Assembly (NCBI RefSeq): GCF_014356525.2
Contig: NC_052509.1
Span: 36,390,001 to 36,454,000 of the forward strand
DNA: 64,000 nucleotides
Source of the DNA: Nilaparvata lugens
Lineage: Eukaryota > Arthropoda > Insecta > Hemiptera > Delphacidae
Direction: 5' to 3'
The notes under the pieces are model-generated. The model ran no database searches. It saw only the letters and a list, made by a program, of their open reading frames with translations, and had not been told where the DNA came from. Shown one piece after another: positions 20,600-31,949 of this stretch (position 1 is its first letter; each line of letters opens with the position of its first letter). Position numbers and translations under genes: made by a program.

Positions 20600-20935
20600 T
20601 AATAGTGAACTCACTAAAATTGGGTACGTGACTAGTTGCCACCCTGAATACTTCACACCCCGACTACTTGTTCCCTTTTAAAACCGGTTTTCAGGGGACA
20701 AGTAGACGTGAGCCATACCCGTCCACTTTTGTCTCCTTTCTGAGGAGGTGACAACTAGTCGGGGGGGGGGGGGGGGTACACCCTGACGCGAGGGTGCGAG
20801 ATGTCAAGTTGTCGTTTACGGTTATGACTAGTTGGCACCTCCGGTCCAGTAGGTGTCAAGTAGTCGGGGTGACAACTAGACGGCTACCCGTGTCAAGTAG
20901 TCGGGGTGACAACTAGATGGCTACCCTCACTATTC
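20600..20935. repeat. CTAGTTG/GTCGGGG repeat cluster with G16 run
   Basis: Repeated short modules: GTCAAGTAGTCGGGGTGACAA occurs twice (about 20847 and 20892), each followed by CTAGAYGGCTACCC; inverted relatives (GACTACTTGTTCCC, ACTAGTTGCCACC) lie at 20630-20700. A run of 16 G starts at 20761. Non-coding, with the look of a small inverted-repeat element. Confidence 0.6.
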
Positions 20936-21037
20936 TCTACACGTTTCTCTATGGTACTCTCAGAGAAAAATTGTACGTATTTTAAAAGATTATTCTATTC
21001 TTTGCTACTATACACGACTAAAACATCGTCGTGATAA

Positions 21038-21985
21038 TACAGAGTGACCACAAGTAACATTTACATTCAATAAATAAAAAACAATATTAATTTTTCAAAA
21101 GATACTATTTATTCAACTTGAGTAAAATAGTTGTGAGTATATGCCATTTGCTTCTTGTAGAGAAAATTATGGAATGAAGGTGACGTCCTTCTTCACTGAG
21201 GCAATTTTCTATTCCGTCCAGCAAACTCTTCCACAATCGTTCCAGTGTATCCTCAGTGATCTACGCCACCTCAGTGAGTATCGCCACTTTCAAGTGATCT
21301 GAACTGATTTTTCTTTGTAGGGCATTTGAAAAAGCAAGTTTTTTGACATAAACCCTGTACTCTAGATGACTTGAGAGTGGTGATACGTACTGAGGTGGTG
21401 TTGATCACTGGAACGTTTGTGGAAGAGGTTGCTGGACAGAATAAAAAATTGCCTCAGGGAAGAAGTATGTCACCTTCCCAAAATAATTTTCTCCACGTAT
21501 ATGGCATATATTCACAACTATTTCACCCAAGTTGAAAAATATAATCTTTCCATTATTATTATTATTAGTCGTAGAGCTCCCGAAGTGGAAGACGCTGAGT
21601 AAAATCATGATCATCGATTTTTATTAGACTTGGCGGTTTTCTTGTTCGCCCACCAGCTTTTCATTCTCTGAGAAAAAGCAGCTTTTCATTCTTCACTCCA
21701 TCTTGTACCAACTCTTGGTGCTTTTATCTCTGGAATAATTTCCCATTTGTTCACTTTTGTTTTGAAATTATTTCTATTTTTAATTTCATCATCAGTAATT
21801 CCTGCCAAAACTAGATCTTTCTTTGTCTGAGTTTGAAACATTCCTAATCCATTCTCCTCCACAGGCAAGCGAAGCTACATATTTTACTATTTTTTTGTGA
21901 TTCTATGGTCAGGGAGCCTCTCATCTTTCCATTATTATTGTTCTTTTATTTCTAAAATTTAAACGTTTCTCGTGGTCACTCTGTA
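21038..21985. mobile_element. TA-flanked inverted-repeat element
   Basis: Ends TA|CAGAGTGACCAC (21038-21051) and GTGGTCACTCTG|TA (21972-21985): a 12-bp perfect terminal inverted repeat with a TA duplication, as in Tc1/mariner-type elements or their MITEs. Inside is a second, longer inverted repeat (about 21177-21300 against 21364-21479, CAGCAAACTCTTCCACAA and relatives). A minus-strand protein relic lies at 21686-21868. Confidence 0.7.
21640..21868 (-). pseudogene. Protein relic inside TA-flanked element
   Basis: A 60-codon minus-strand frame with coding-like composition (LVLAGITDDEIKNRNNF, then W-E-I-I-P and GTRWSEE). It appears to run on with similar composition (Trp/Lys-rich) beyond the stop at 21686. 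I do not recognise the family; it may be the end of a captured or autonomous-element protein. Confidence 0.3.
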
Positions 21986-22880
21986 CATTCCCCCTTCTCT
22001 GTACACTCAGTAAACTCCTCATAAGGTATTTGGCATTTGTATGTACTCTTTATAAGTAATTGATAAGTAATAAGTCATTTTAAAGTATTTATCATTTGAT
22101 TAAATTATCTTCTCAAATCGTTTTATTGAACTCACGCTGATAAGTATTCCCCCTTCTTATTTACAAAGAAGAAAATCAATTGTACTCCATCACATTCATT
22201 TAAACGTACACACTAGATATCCTTTAAATTGAATAATTCATCTTGCCGATTCAGAAATATTCCTAATGAAGTATCACCAGTGACGTTTTAGTTGTGCCAC
22301 CAATTCCTCTCTTCAGATGACCTTTAAGATTTTTTCTGTCAGCTACGTTTGCATGATTTGAGCAAGCTGTGGCGCTGTGGCGCTGTGGCTGCTCTTTATC
22401 GCTGCTATCGTCATAAACATCTCGAGACAGGGCGCTTATCTGTTCACGTCTTGTTGAGGCTATCCATCGAGGTTTAACTCTGTAGGTTGTAATATATTCT
22501 AAATAATATAAGAGGCTATAGTTGAGGCTATGTTTAGAAGTTTTCCAGCTGTGAGATGAAGGAAGTTCACCTTCCTCACCCCCTTCAGCCCGACCTTCTT
22601 GTTTCTATCCTGTAGCTGTCTTCAGCCACTGGCAATGCCATCGATCGATGTTGGGCAAGAAGGAGAGGATGAAGAAGAAGACAAGAGGAAAGTAAAAACA
22701 AGGAGAAGAAATACCCACGACGGAAAAGGATTTAGAGGGGAAATGTGAATGTAAAACAGAAGGATGATTGATAAAGAAGGATTTTGTGAATGGATGAGGT
22801 AAGAGGATGAGTTACGAGGATGGAGAGAAGCAATGGGAGTGGAATGAGGAAGAGCAAAGAGAATAAAGAACGAATAGAAA
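21986..22880. other. Intergenic; purine-rich tract
   Basis: No gene. 22640-22880 is strongly purine-rich (GA/AAG). A similar purine-rich tract lies at 25070-25440 on the other side of the RTE-type LINE, suggesting that the LINE split one such tract. Confidence 0.45.
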
Positions 22881-22904
22881 TAAGATATCTTCTTCTTAGG
22901 GTGC

Positions 22905-23390
22905 CTATCCGTTTCGGATGTTGGCGACCATCAATGCAATTTTCACCCTGTTGGTTGCGATGCGAAAAAGCTCAGCGGATGATTTGTCATACCACTGCCT
23001 CAGGTTTGCGATCCATGATGTTCTTCTTCTTCCTCGGCCTCGCTTGCTGTTAATTTTGCCTTGGAGTATTTGCTGCAGCAGTGCGTATCTCTTCTCACTC
23101 CGCATGATGTGACCCAAGTACTGTAGCTTGCGACTTTTTACTGTGTTCATGATTTCCGTCTTCTTATTCATTAGACACAGAACCTCTACATTAGTGACCT
23201 TATCTTCTTTCCAAGAGATCCGCAACATCCTCCTGTACAGCCACATTTCAAAGGCCTCCAGCCTTTTAGAAAGTTCTTGTGTGACTATCCATGTTTCAAC
23301 TCCATATAGCAACACAGTGAAGACATAACATCTCAAGAAGCGGACCTTTGTGGCAAGAGTTATGTTGTGATTTTTAAATAAGGCACTCAT
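22905..23390 (-). pseudogene. LINE C-terminal region (RTE type)
   Basis: Continuation of the preceding frame: KVRFLRCYVFTVLLYGVETW, a Trp/Leu-rich region with MWLYRRMLRISW and KLQYLGHIMRS, then KRGRGRRRTSWIANLRQWY. This GHI-RGRRR-W order is typical of the C-terminal domain of RTE/BovB-like ORF2 proteins. It ends at 22905 close to the element's 3' end. Confidence 0.85.
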
Positions 23391-23420
23391 TTTAACAAAT
23401 ATTGCTCTTGCTTTTTCTAT

Positions 23421-24512
23421 TCAGCACTTGATCTCTTGTGCATTATCCCAATTTTCATTTATTATAGTTCCCAAGTATGTGTAGTGCTTTACTCTTTCTA
23501 TTCTTATGTTATTGACAGTGATATGGACATTACTGAATTCTTCCTTACTAACTATTAAAAATTTTGTCTTGTTGACATTCATTTCTAGTCCATATCTAGC
23601 ACTTACTTGTACGACTTTGTTTAAAAGTGCCGGAAGTCCTTCCGGTGTATCTGCAAAGATTATGGTATCATCTGCATATCTAATATTATTGATACACAAG
23701 CCGTTGAGGGATATGCCCTCTTCTATGTCTTCAAGTGCTTCCCTGAAGATGAATTCAGAGTATAAATTAAGAAGGATGGGTGAAAGAATACATCCTTGCC
23801 TCACTCCTTGTTGAATATTTATCTCCTCCGTATGCTCTCCCTGTATTTTGAGTACCGCGGACTGGTTCCAGTACAGGTTTATTATTATGTTAATTGTTCC
23901 TGAATCCATTCCAATGTTTCTGAGTATGTCCACCATCTTCTCGTGTATTACCCGATCGAATGCCTTTTTATAATCTATAAGGCATGCAAATACGCTGCAG
24001 TTAACATCTCTGCTTCGTTGAAATAGTACTTGCACACTAAAAAGGGCTTCCCGTGTACCTACAGCATTCAAGAAACCAAACTGATTCGGTGCTATCTGTT
24101 CTTCACACAGTTTGTATATTCGTTTATGAATTATCTTCAGAAACAGCTTCAACACATGGCTCATTAAGCTGATGGTGCGATAGTCGTCACAGGTCTTGAC
24201 ACTTGGTTTCTTTGGTAAAGTGATGAACTCCGATTTCAGCCATGACTCTGGGATCCTGCCCGATGTGTAAATCTGATTGAAAATGCTTCTCAACCGTTTT
24301 ATGTTCTCGGTTCCAAGGAGTTTTAGGAACTCTGCGTGTATTCCATCGGGCCCAGCTGCTTTCCGGTTCTTCATTTGGTTGATTGCTGCATTGACCTCTT
24401 CCTCCAAAATGTACGGTCCACACTCTCCCGTCTCATGTGGGATGCCTTCAGCTCTGTTGTCTTGGAACAGTTTCTCGATGTACTTTGTCCACTGTTCTTT
24501 CTTCTCTTCCAA
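23421..24512 (-). pseudogene. LINE reverse transcriptase (RTE type)
   Basis: A 363-codon open frame with all RT landmarks: MKNRKAAGPDGIHAEFLK, the fingers YRTISLMSH, motif A LIDYKKAFDRV, motif B GVRQGCILSPILLNLY and motif C IRYADDTIIFAD with both catalytic aspartates, then the thumb HYTYLGTII. A stop at 23421 ends it; the same protein continues in frame 23390-22905. The motifs look intact, but without the endonuclease and with the stop the copy is not autonomous. Confidence 0.88.
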
Positions 24513-24520
24513 AGATAGAA

Positions 24521-25108
24521 TTACATCTCCCTCATCTGATACAGCACTCTTCCCGTCTTTCTTCGGCCAGTCCCGGTAAGCTCTCTCACTTTCTTGTAGA
24601 TGTTGAAGTCGTCATGCTTGCTCTGTAAATATTCTATCTCTTCACACTTTTCAATCATTTCTTTCTCTTTGGCTTCTCTTATTTTGTTTACAATGATCTT
24701 CTGGATCCTACAGTACTCACCTTTGTTACCCCTTGACAATCTTCTATCCTCCATAAGTTCAAGGATCTCCTTGGTCATCCATGGTTTATTCCTCCTCTTT
24801 TCTGGTTTCAGCATATCCGTTTTTATATTTTGTACTATTTTCTGTAGACCTTTCAGTTCCATTCCCACATCACCTCTGTCTGTCCCTTCATACTGATCAT
24901 TAAGAGTCCGTATCACATCTGCCTTTGTTTTCTCATCTCTTAGTTTTCTCAAATCGAAAGGTGGGGGTGATTTCTTTTCGATCTTCTTCATTCTGATTCT
25001 GAAATCTCCCACCAGGGGATTATGATCTGATAGAATATCAGCGCCTGAGAAGATATGCAGGTGTAGAAGAAAAATGTTGAAGAAATTCAAATGTTCAAAG
25101 CGATCCAA
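24521..25108 (-). pseudogene. LINE endonuclease end and linker
   Basis: The SDHNPLVGDFRI box is the last conserved motif of the APE-type endonuclease; a Lys/Glu-rich linker of about 170 residues follows. It is separated from the RT frame by a frameshift near 24515-24525. The first ~20 residues (25108 to about 25060) are flanking DNA, not element. Confidence 0.75.
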
Positions 25109-25440
25109 AGAGGAGGAGAAGGAGAAGAAAAGATTAGTAGTAGGGATGGAAAGGAGTACAGAAGGCAGAGACTTTGAATTATTTGTGCATTATTATAATA
25201 ATAAACAAGAGAATGAAATAAAAAAGTTAATAATTGGAATTGATGATGAAGAAGCTGAGGAGCGGTGAACCAGAGTAAGTACAAGAGAAAGAAAGAGTCA
25301 AGAAAAACAAATGATGGCAAAGGAAAAATAAGTGGGAAAAGGATTATAAATATAAAGGAAAAAATATGTAAAAGGAGTAGAAAAATAGAGAAGGGAAGGA
25401 AGAGAAAGACATGGAAAAAGAGAAAAGAAAGAATTTAAAC
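25066..25440. other. Purine-rich tract
   Basis: Non-coding GA/AAG-rich sequence; the right-hand half of the tract interrupted by the RTE-type LINE. Confidence 0.45.
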
Positions 25441-25706
25441 AGAAATAAGAATTTGATAGCTTAACTTACTATCGTACAGCTAGTGATGTATGCTACCATC
25501 TATGTTCATATTTAGCTATGAAGCAATAGATTGAAGACTGACACATACAGATGCATGCTAAACTTTCTACTCTTCTCTTCTCTTATATATATGAAGGCTA
25601 GTGAGATAAGAATGCTAACGGCCTGACGTTGTTCATTTCGGCTCCTGTTTGTTTCTCGAGTTCTGCATGTTCTTGTGTTAGTTGAGTTCTAATTTTTGGC
25701 TGACTT

Positions 25707-26529
25707 GTGCTGTGTGTGATCATCTTCAATCATCACAAGTTTCAAATTCTCATCTTGAGTGGTTGCTGTGATTTAAATAAATTTAAACCTAAATCTTCGC
25801 CAGCAGTGCTAAGGAGCATGCTAGCCAAGGTCGCAACCGGCGGCGATAAGGGTTCGGCATCGAGCGATCGCCCGTCGTCCGCATCGACCAAGGGGGAGGG
25901 GTGGCCGGCTGATAAAGGCATGCTCAAAGAGTTTGTAGCCGAACTCTTGTCAGATAACAAGTTCCTTGATAGTATCGTCGACCGTGTTGTGTTAAAGCTG
26001 AATGATAATCTCGATGAGCTGATTGAAAAAAATTGATTCATTAGAGGCTGAAATACGCGACATTACAAAAAAAGCAGCATCTCGTACCGAATTGTATGAG
26101 TTTAAGTTGGACTCTCAAGAACAATACCAACGTCGCAATAATGTACGAATATTTGGCATTCCGGAGGTGAATGGTGAAAATGACACCGAGATTGTCACCA
26201 AGCTGTGTAGTGACAGATTGAAAATCGCGGTGGATGCAGCGCAGATCGACCGCTGCCACAGAGTGGGAAGTCTTCCTGGTACTGGAGCGACTCAGGCGAG
26301 ACCGAGAGCTGTCATTGTCAAGTTCGTGAGCTACCAGACTCGGCGCTCGGTGTTATCGGCGAGGAGGCAGCTCAAGGGTTCTGATATCACTATAAAAGAG
26401 GACCTCACGAGACGACGACATGCTCACTTCCGCAAGGTGGCAGCTAGAGTGGGCATCAGGAATGCGTGGACGATCGACGGCAGAGTGATGTGGCGCGAGG
26501 GTGACAGATTTCATTCCAGTGAGCCGTGA
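25707..26529 (+). pseudogene. LINE ORF1 (coiled coil plus RRM-like domain)
   Basis: Two overlapping frames of one gene. 25707-26036 has a Ser-rich N-terminus and a helical segment ending LDELIEKN. 26023-26529 continues the coiled coil (SLEAEIRDITKKA) into a domain with QRRNNVRIFGIPE, IDRCHRVG, PRAVIVKFVSYQTRR and DLTRRRH, the signature of the RRM/'transposase 22' part of LINE ORF1 nucleic-acid chaperones. A frameshift within 26023-26036 separates them. It is GC-richer than its surroundings. ORF1 of this kind accompanies CR1/L2/Tx1-like LINEs. It may belong with the LINE ORF2 at 34.7-37.6 kb, from which the piggyBac now separates it. Confidence 0.8.
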
Positions 26530-27765
26530 GCACTGATTATATCTATTCTGATAAGCATGTCACCTTGGACTAAATATCAGCTTAGAATTCAAAGAAAATA
26601 ATTCAAAAGAACAGTTTTCTATCTTATACATATTATTCATTTGCGTATATTGTTAATCATTTCAGTTAATTAATAGTTCCATTATTATTGCAGTTAATAA
26701 TTATATTCAAGAGATATTGCTTTTCCAGTCGATTACCACAGTAAATTCAGTTTACTTTGGGATTTCAATTTGACTGATTGAAGATAATTAATTTTTAACT
26801 TTTGAATTATCGTTTAATTGGCTGGATGGATAAAATCTGAATCAGTCTTACATCTCCTTCAACAAAACATTACCATTCAGTCAAATTCATAAATAATTTC
26901 GATGTCTACATTGCATGATTATCTCTGTGTGTGAATGAAGAGTAGCATATAGATTGTCATCTAGTTGTCCATCGCATCATGTTATCTTGATTACGTCTCT
27001 CTTATCTGCTCCCTCCGTTCTCTGTTCTAATTTTTCGTGATATGTAGGGTTTATCTTCACAGCAAGAGTACATGATAACAATATCGTTATTTCCTATCCT
27101 TTTTTTAAATCATGCTCTCGTTCTTTTCTGTGTCACAATCAAAACGATTAACCGCTCATTGTTTTGTATTATTATTTTTTCTCAACATGCAGTTCATTAT
27201 CTCAGTTTTATTCTATATTTTTCTAATCAACTACACTATTCCATAATCGTTTTATAATTCATAAAGTAACATCACTTATTCTGTCCTAACACTTTTTCTC
27301 TCTATTCCAACATTATTTTTCTGTATTTTTATCATTATGATTATTTTGTTTTACTGCATCTTCCCTTAAAACTTTTGTTCTTCATATCAATGGCTGCTAC
27401 CAATCCACTATTGATTTTCTTTTGTTGTGATAAATCTCATTCAATTTGAAATGGTGGTAAATTGAGCATTTATATAGCTGAGAAACTTCCTTTCTTCTAA
27501 AATTGAGTCAGATAACTCTTTTTTCCCCTCTCCTTTCATTCACAATAGTTATGGAGCCGAATTTCACTGGCCAGTTACGAGTAAAATCATTGAGTATTCT
27601 CAATCTCAAATCATTGCATGCATTCCAGTTTTGTATTATTCTTTCAATATTATAATGTTGTTATGGTGTATATGTGTTGGTGTGAATGTGCTACGTTTGT
27701 CTTTTTTAAACTTGAATCTTTTAAGCTGCCTAGTTTTTGCCTTCTTCTTCTTATTCTCTGCGTCA
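26530..27765. other. T-rich intergenic DNA
   Basis: No supported gene; long AT/T-rich stretch between the LINE ORF1 and the piggyBac element. Confidence 0.4.
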
Positions 27766-27835
27766 TTAAAACACTCCGCTGCTCGCGTGGATTACTCTAA
27801 CATGAGTGATCGCGTGGAGCACAATCGTGCTCCAC
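27766..27835. repeat. piggyBac left end
   Basis: TTAA, terminal repeat with CACTCCGCTGCTCGCGTGG, and subterminal palindrome centred near 27826. Confidence 0.8.
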
Positions 27836-28153
27836 TCTATTTTCATGACTATTTTGATATTTAATTGTCATTTAATGATGTCATTTGTCATTTTTGGTTG
27901 GGATGGAACAATATACATTGATGAAAATTAATATTTTTTATTTTCAGCCTCAATAAAAAATAAAATAGAATAAATCGAGAATTATGAAATTGAAAGTTTA
28001 TATGAAATAATATTGGAATGCTACTACACAAATTTTAGAAAATTCAATGTTCTCAAATAATATAGTAATGTTACTACAGAAATTTTAGATAATTAAATGC
28101 TCTCAAATGTCTAAAAATGTAATCCTCATAAATGATAAAAAATTAAACTTTCC

Positions 28154-28634
28154 TTATTCAAGACACTCGGTGAAAACACTTCTTAGATGATCTAAACAAA
28201 CCCAATTATTGCACTTGATACAAGATTTTCTTGTGGTTTTGTTCCGTGCCCTACCACACAGGTAGCATCTTCCAGTTTCAGCAGTTCGAGGCGGTTGCGG
28301 TAGCTGTTGAGTTGGGTCTGCTCCTCCTTGATCCAGATTCAACAGAAGTCGTCCTCTGGTCCTTATTTGTTTGGGTATTGTGTGAAGGCTGATACGGTGC
28401 TCCATATGAGGTCTCATCAGTTCAAATGCCAATCTTTTCAAAAAGTCCAATCTGGACACAAGGACATTCCCTTGATTTGCCTTGTAGATTGTCAAAGCAT
28501 TCACGCCTGCAATATTTAGTATGTGGAAAAAAAGTGTCAGAGGCCACCTACGAGAGTTTCGGCTCACATCATACTGACAACACATTTTGTCTAGTATATC
28601 AACTCCATACTTTGTTTCATTGTACGATGTTATT
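28154..28634 (-). pseudogene. piggyBac transposase, C-terminal part
   Basis: Begins right after the insertion with TSYNETKYGVDILDKMCC, the family's conserved YNxTKxGVDxxD box, then SRRWPLTLFFHILNIAGVNA, and ends in the cysteine-rich domain (CYLCGRARNKTTRKSC, C-x-x-C and W-x-C-x-x-H) that binds transposon ends in this family. Stop at 28154. With the part at 33015-34340 it accounts for a full-length family member, so the element was whole when the chimera inserted. Confidence 0.92.
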
Positions 28635-28992
28635 TCATTTATTAATTAATTTATTATTTATTAAAAACACACAAAACAAGAAACAACAAAAATACAAAGA
28701 TTTACGAAACAAATAAAACACAATAAATGTTACAAATATAAAAAAACAATGGGCTTAGTGTTTGGGTGTGTTGGAGAAGAGAAAAAAAGAGAGGAAGGTA
28801 CCTAGCCAACTATGGTTTCCCATGTAATAGGCAGGCAAAGAAGAGAAGAGAAGTAATGAGGAAAAAAAAGGAAGGGAGAAATGGGGGGAAGGAAGAAAAC
28901 AGAGGAATAGGTACTCAAAATAAAGGTAAGCGAGTCCACTGAAAAATGAAAAAAAACTGATGAAAAAACAATGCTGGAGCAGAAATCTCGAG

Positions 28993-29342
28993 TCATATAT
29001 CTAAATGGAAGAAGAAATTACTGTATGTCCAGTTTTTTATATCCAGTATGATTTTTCCACTGATCTTATTGTCCATGAGAAAGTGATTTGGAATGAGGTT
29101 TATTATTTTAGTACCTATGTAAATTAATTGCCTCCTTATACATTCAATATCAGTGTTATAGGTTACATATTTGTTAGCAGTGGCCCTTAGATTATAATAA
29201 TTAAGAGTAGAGAGTATTGTGAGAGGAAAATCGGATCTATATTTTATTAAGTACTCAATTACGGTTTTTATGTATAATTGACGTATAGTCATGACCTCAA
29301 AATCACTAAAAACCATATCCGTTGGATAGAGCCTGGGTTTGC
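28993..29342 (-). pseudogene. LINE ORF2 C-terminal end
   Basis: Continuation of the LINE protein after a frameshift at about 29310: VFSDFEVMTIRQLYIKTVIEYL and NYYNLRATANKYVTYNT, typical of the region following RT in these LINEs. Ends at 28993; the 3' untranslated region follows. Confidence 0.75.
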
Positions 29343-31934
29343 TTAATATATCAGTTTTTGTGCTACAAATAATTCACCAAAATAACAGTTGAAACAGCCT
29401 CCCCAAACAACTATGCCATACTGCAGAATTGACTCGACTAGAGCATGATACATCATTTTCAGGTGGTTCTTATTAAGAAATCTGTTAACTTGATAAAATT
29501 TAAAAGATAAATATCTAATTTTTCTACATATGTATTTAATATGAACATCCCATTTAAGGTTTCCATCAATTATAATTCCCAAATACTTAGTATTATTGAC
29601 TTTTTTAATGGTGGGACAATCACAATTACCCAAGTTTAAATTGCACTGAGAATGGAGTCTCAAATCTTGATTCTCGTTAGGCTGTCCTACTCTATTTGCA
29701 GAGAAAGTTATGTAATTAGTTTTTTCAATATTTAAACTTAAGGTATTCTTAACTAACCACTTCTTAATTGAAAGCATATTATTTTCAGCTATGGTATGAA
29801 CTTCGTTCCATGAATTATCGTAAAAAATAGCTGCAGTATCATCTGCAAAGGATATCACAGTTGAGTTTAGAAGTCTTAAATTTAAAAAGTCATTTACATA
29901 GAGTATGGAAAGGATGGGAGAAAGTACAGTACCTTGAGGAAGACCATAAGAAGTTAAGTTAGTTACACTAGATTGATCATTTATGGTTAGGGACTGGGTT
30001 CTATTACTCAAATAGCTTTTGAACAATTTAAGCGAGACTCCTCTGAAACCATAGGACTCCAGTTTATTGAACAAAGCATTATGAGGTATTGTATCAAAAG
30101 CTTTGCGTATATCCAGGAAGACCGCAATAGTTTTTTTATTGGAGTTTATTTTATCAGATGAAGTATTGATGAATTTTATTAGAGCGTCAGATGTACTTTT
30201 ACCATTTTGGAAACCGAATTGGTTCTTGTTGATTATTTTGTTAAGATTCAAGAAAGAAACAACTCTTGACTTTATTAGTTTCTCCATTATTTTAGCAAGG
30301 TTGCTGATAAGACTAATCGGTCTATAATTACAGGGATTAGTTGGGTCACCTTGTTTGAATAGAGGTTTTATTTTGGCTGATTTGAGGTGCTCGGGAAAAT
30401 ATCCCTCCTCAAAGCATCTATTAAAAATGAAAGCGAGAGGTTGAGATATAAAATTGGCTATTTTCTTCAGCGTAATATTACCTAGACCATCAATACCAGG
30501 ACTGCAGTTGTTCTTTAGATTTTTAATAGTTGCTCCAACTTCAACTGGGCAAGTTGGTCTCATAAAAAACGTGTTTTCGATCTGTATTGCAGGAAATCGA
30601 TCACCAGTATTATCAGGGATATTGATAGTTTGAGCTTGTAATTTACCCACATTTGTGAAATAATTGTTGAGGGAGTGAGCATCAAGTTCAGTACTCTTTT
30701 CCTTGATACTGGCCTCACCTATAACTTCGTTTATGCACTTCCACAACTTCATGCTGTTGTTATTACAATTTTCAATTTTCCCTTTATAGTAGACTTCCTT
30801 TGCATGATTTATGATCTTATTCAAACCATTACGATAAGCCTTATATTCATTCTTTAAGATATTGTTATTAGGATCTCTTCTGAGTCTAAAATGCATTTTG
30901 TCCCGCGTGATTATTGATCTTATGATGCCTTCAGATATCCAGGGCTTCAGGGGACGAAGTCTGTTAGGTATCACTTTTACCTTCTTGCATTGATTGATGA
31001 GACTGGTCAAACGATCGACAAATTTATCCATAATAGTGTCAATGCTTCCATTTACGGTATAGATTTCTTCCCAATCCTCATTCCTTATGCGTTCCAATAG
31101 TGCATGATAGTTGGTTCTAGTTAATGTGTTTATCAATACGTTTCTATTATCCTTATTGATAGGAACCTTCACCAAGTTCAGTACAACCGCGTAGTGGTCA
31201 GTTATGGTTGTCCTAAATATAGCTCCTTTAATGGACATAGAATGGTTGCCTGAATTTTTATAAAAAATGTGGTCAATGCAAGAATTTGTTGTGGTTGTTA
31301 CTCTGGTATCACCAGTTATGTAGGACTTACAGCCATTACTATTGAAAATATGCAGATAATCTTGAACAGGAACACTAGTTGAATGTGTATTTATATTCAT
31401 GTCTCCCGCCACACATACATTTATTCCATTTGGAATTTTACTGATTTCATTACTCAGACTATTAAGAAAATTATCAATATTTTGATTACTTGGTGATCTA
31501 TAAACCCCAATCACTTTCACAATAAAATCATCAATTCTTAAGTCAGCACTAACTACATTGGCATCAGTAATATCGAGTGAAACTCCATTGAATCTTATGC
31601 AATCTTTTATGTACATGCATAATCCATCACATTTATTCTGTTTAGTGTACTTATTTATTGCCGTATATCCAGGAATGTTGAAAATGAACGGCATATCTGC
31701 AGTCAACCAGGTCTCAGTTAATATTATAATGTGAATATCAGTTTTCAATTCATTGAGGCAGCAAATAAACTGATCGAAATTAGCATTCAAACTATGTATA
31801 TTCATAGACATAATATTGAAACTCTCAGCTTCTTTATTTCTGTCTTCGTGAAAGTGATAGTTCAAATAATCGTCGATTACATCAGCTTCATTTTCTGTTT
31901 CTAAAATATTAAGAACCTCTTCAGTGTCACTCAT
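29343..31934 (-). pseudogene. LINE ORF2: endonuclease and reverse transcriptase
   Basis: A long open frame of 863 codons. N-terminal AP endonuclease: FNIMSMNIHSLNANFDQF, TETWL, GVYRSPS, VAGDMNINTHS and TDHYAVVL. RT: NCSPGIDGLGNITLKK, YRPISLISNLAKIMEK, motif A FLDIRKAFDTIPH, motif B LPQGTVLSPILSILY and motif C SFADDTAAIFY (F-A-D-D, catalytic aspartates intact). It most resembles the Jockey/CR1 group. The frame ends prematurely at 29343; the continuation (starting in another frame, 28993-29316) has the usual C-terminal helical domain. The long open frame means that this chimeric insertion is comparatively young. Confidence 0.9.
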
Positions 31935-31949
31935 AACTTATATCATCAG

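Larger units (their letters stand above)
22885..25065 (-). mobile_element. 5'-truncated RTE-type LINE
   Basis: A non-LTR retrotransposon on the minus strand beginning inside the end of the AP-endonuclease domain (GADILSDHNPL, about 25050) and running through RT to the C-terminal region. 5' truncation is the normal outcome of incomplete reverse transcription. One stop and a few frameshifts are present. Confidence 0.88.
28635..31949 (-). mobile_element. LINE inserted with viral cDNA
   Basis: Non-LTR element, minus strand, containing most of ORF2 (29343-31934), a frameshifted C-terminus (28993-29316) and a 3' untranslated region ending in AATAAAT-type repeats at 28636-28670. ORF1 is missing, so the LINE part is 5'-truncated at the viral junction. 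Confidence 0.85.

Noticed and set aside
30103..30857. Plus-strand frames at 30103-30327 and 30675-30857
   Set aside because: Antisense shadows of the LINE ORF2.
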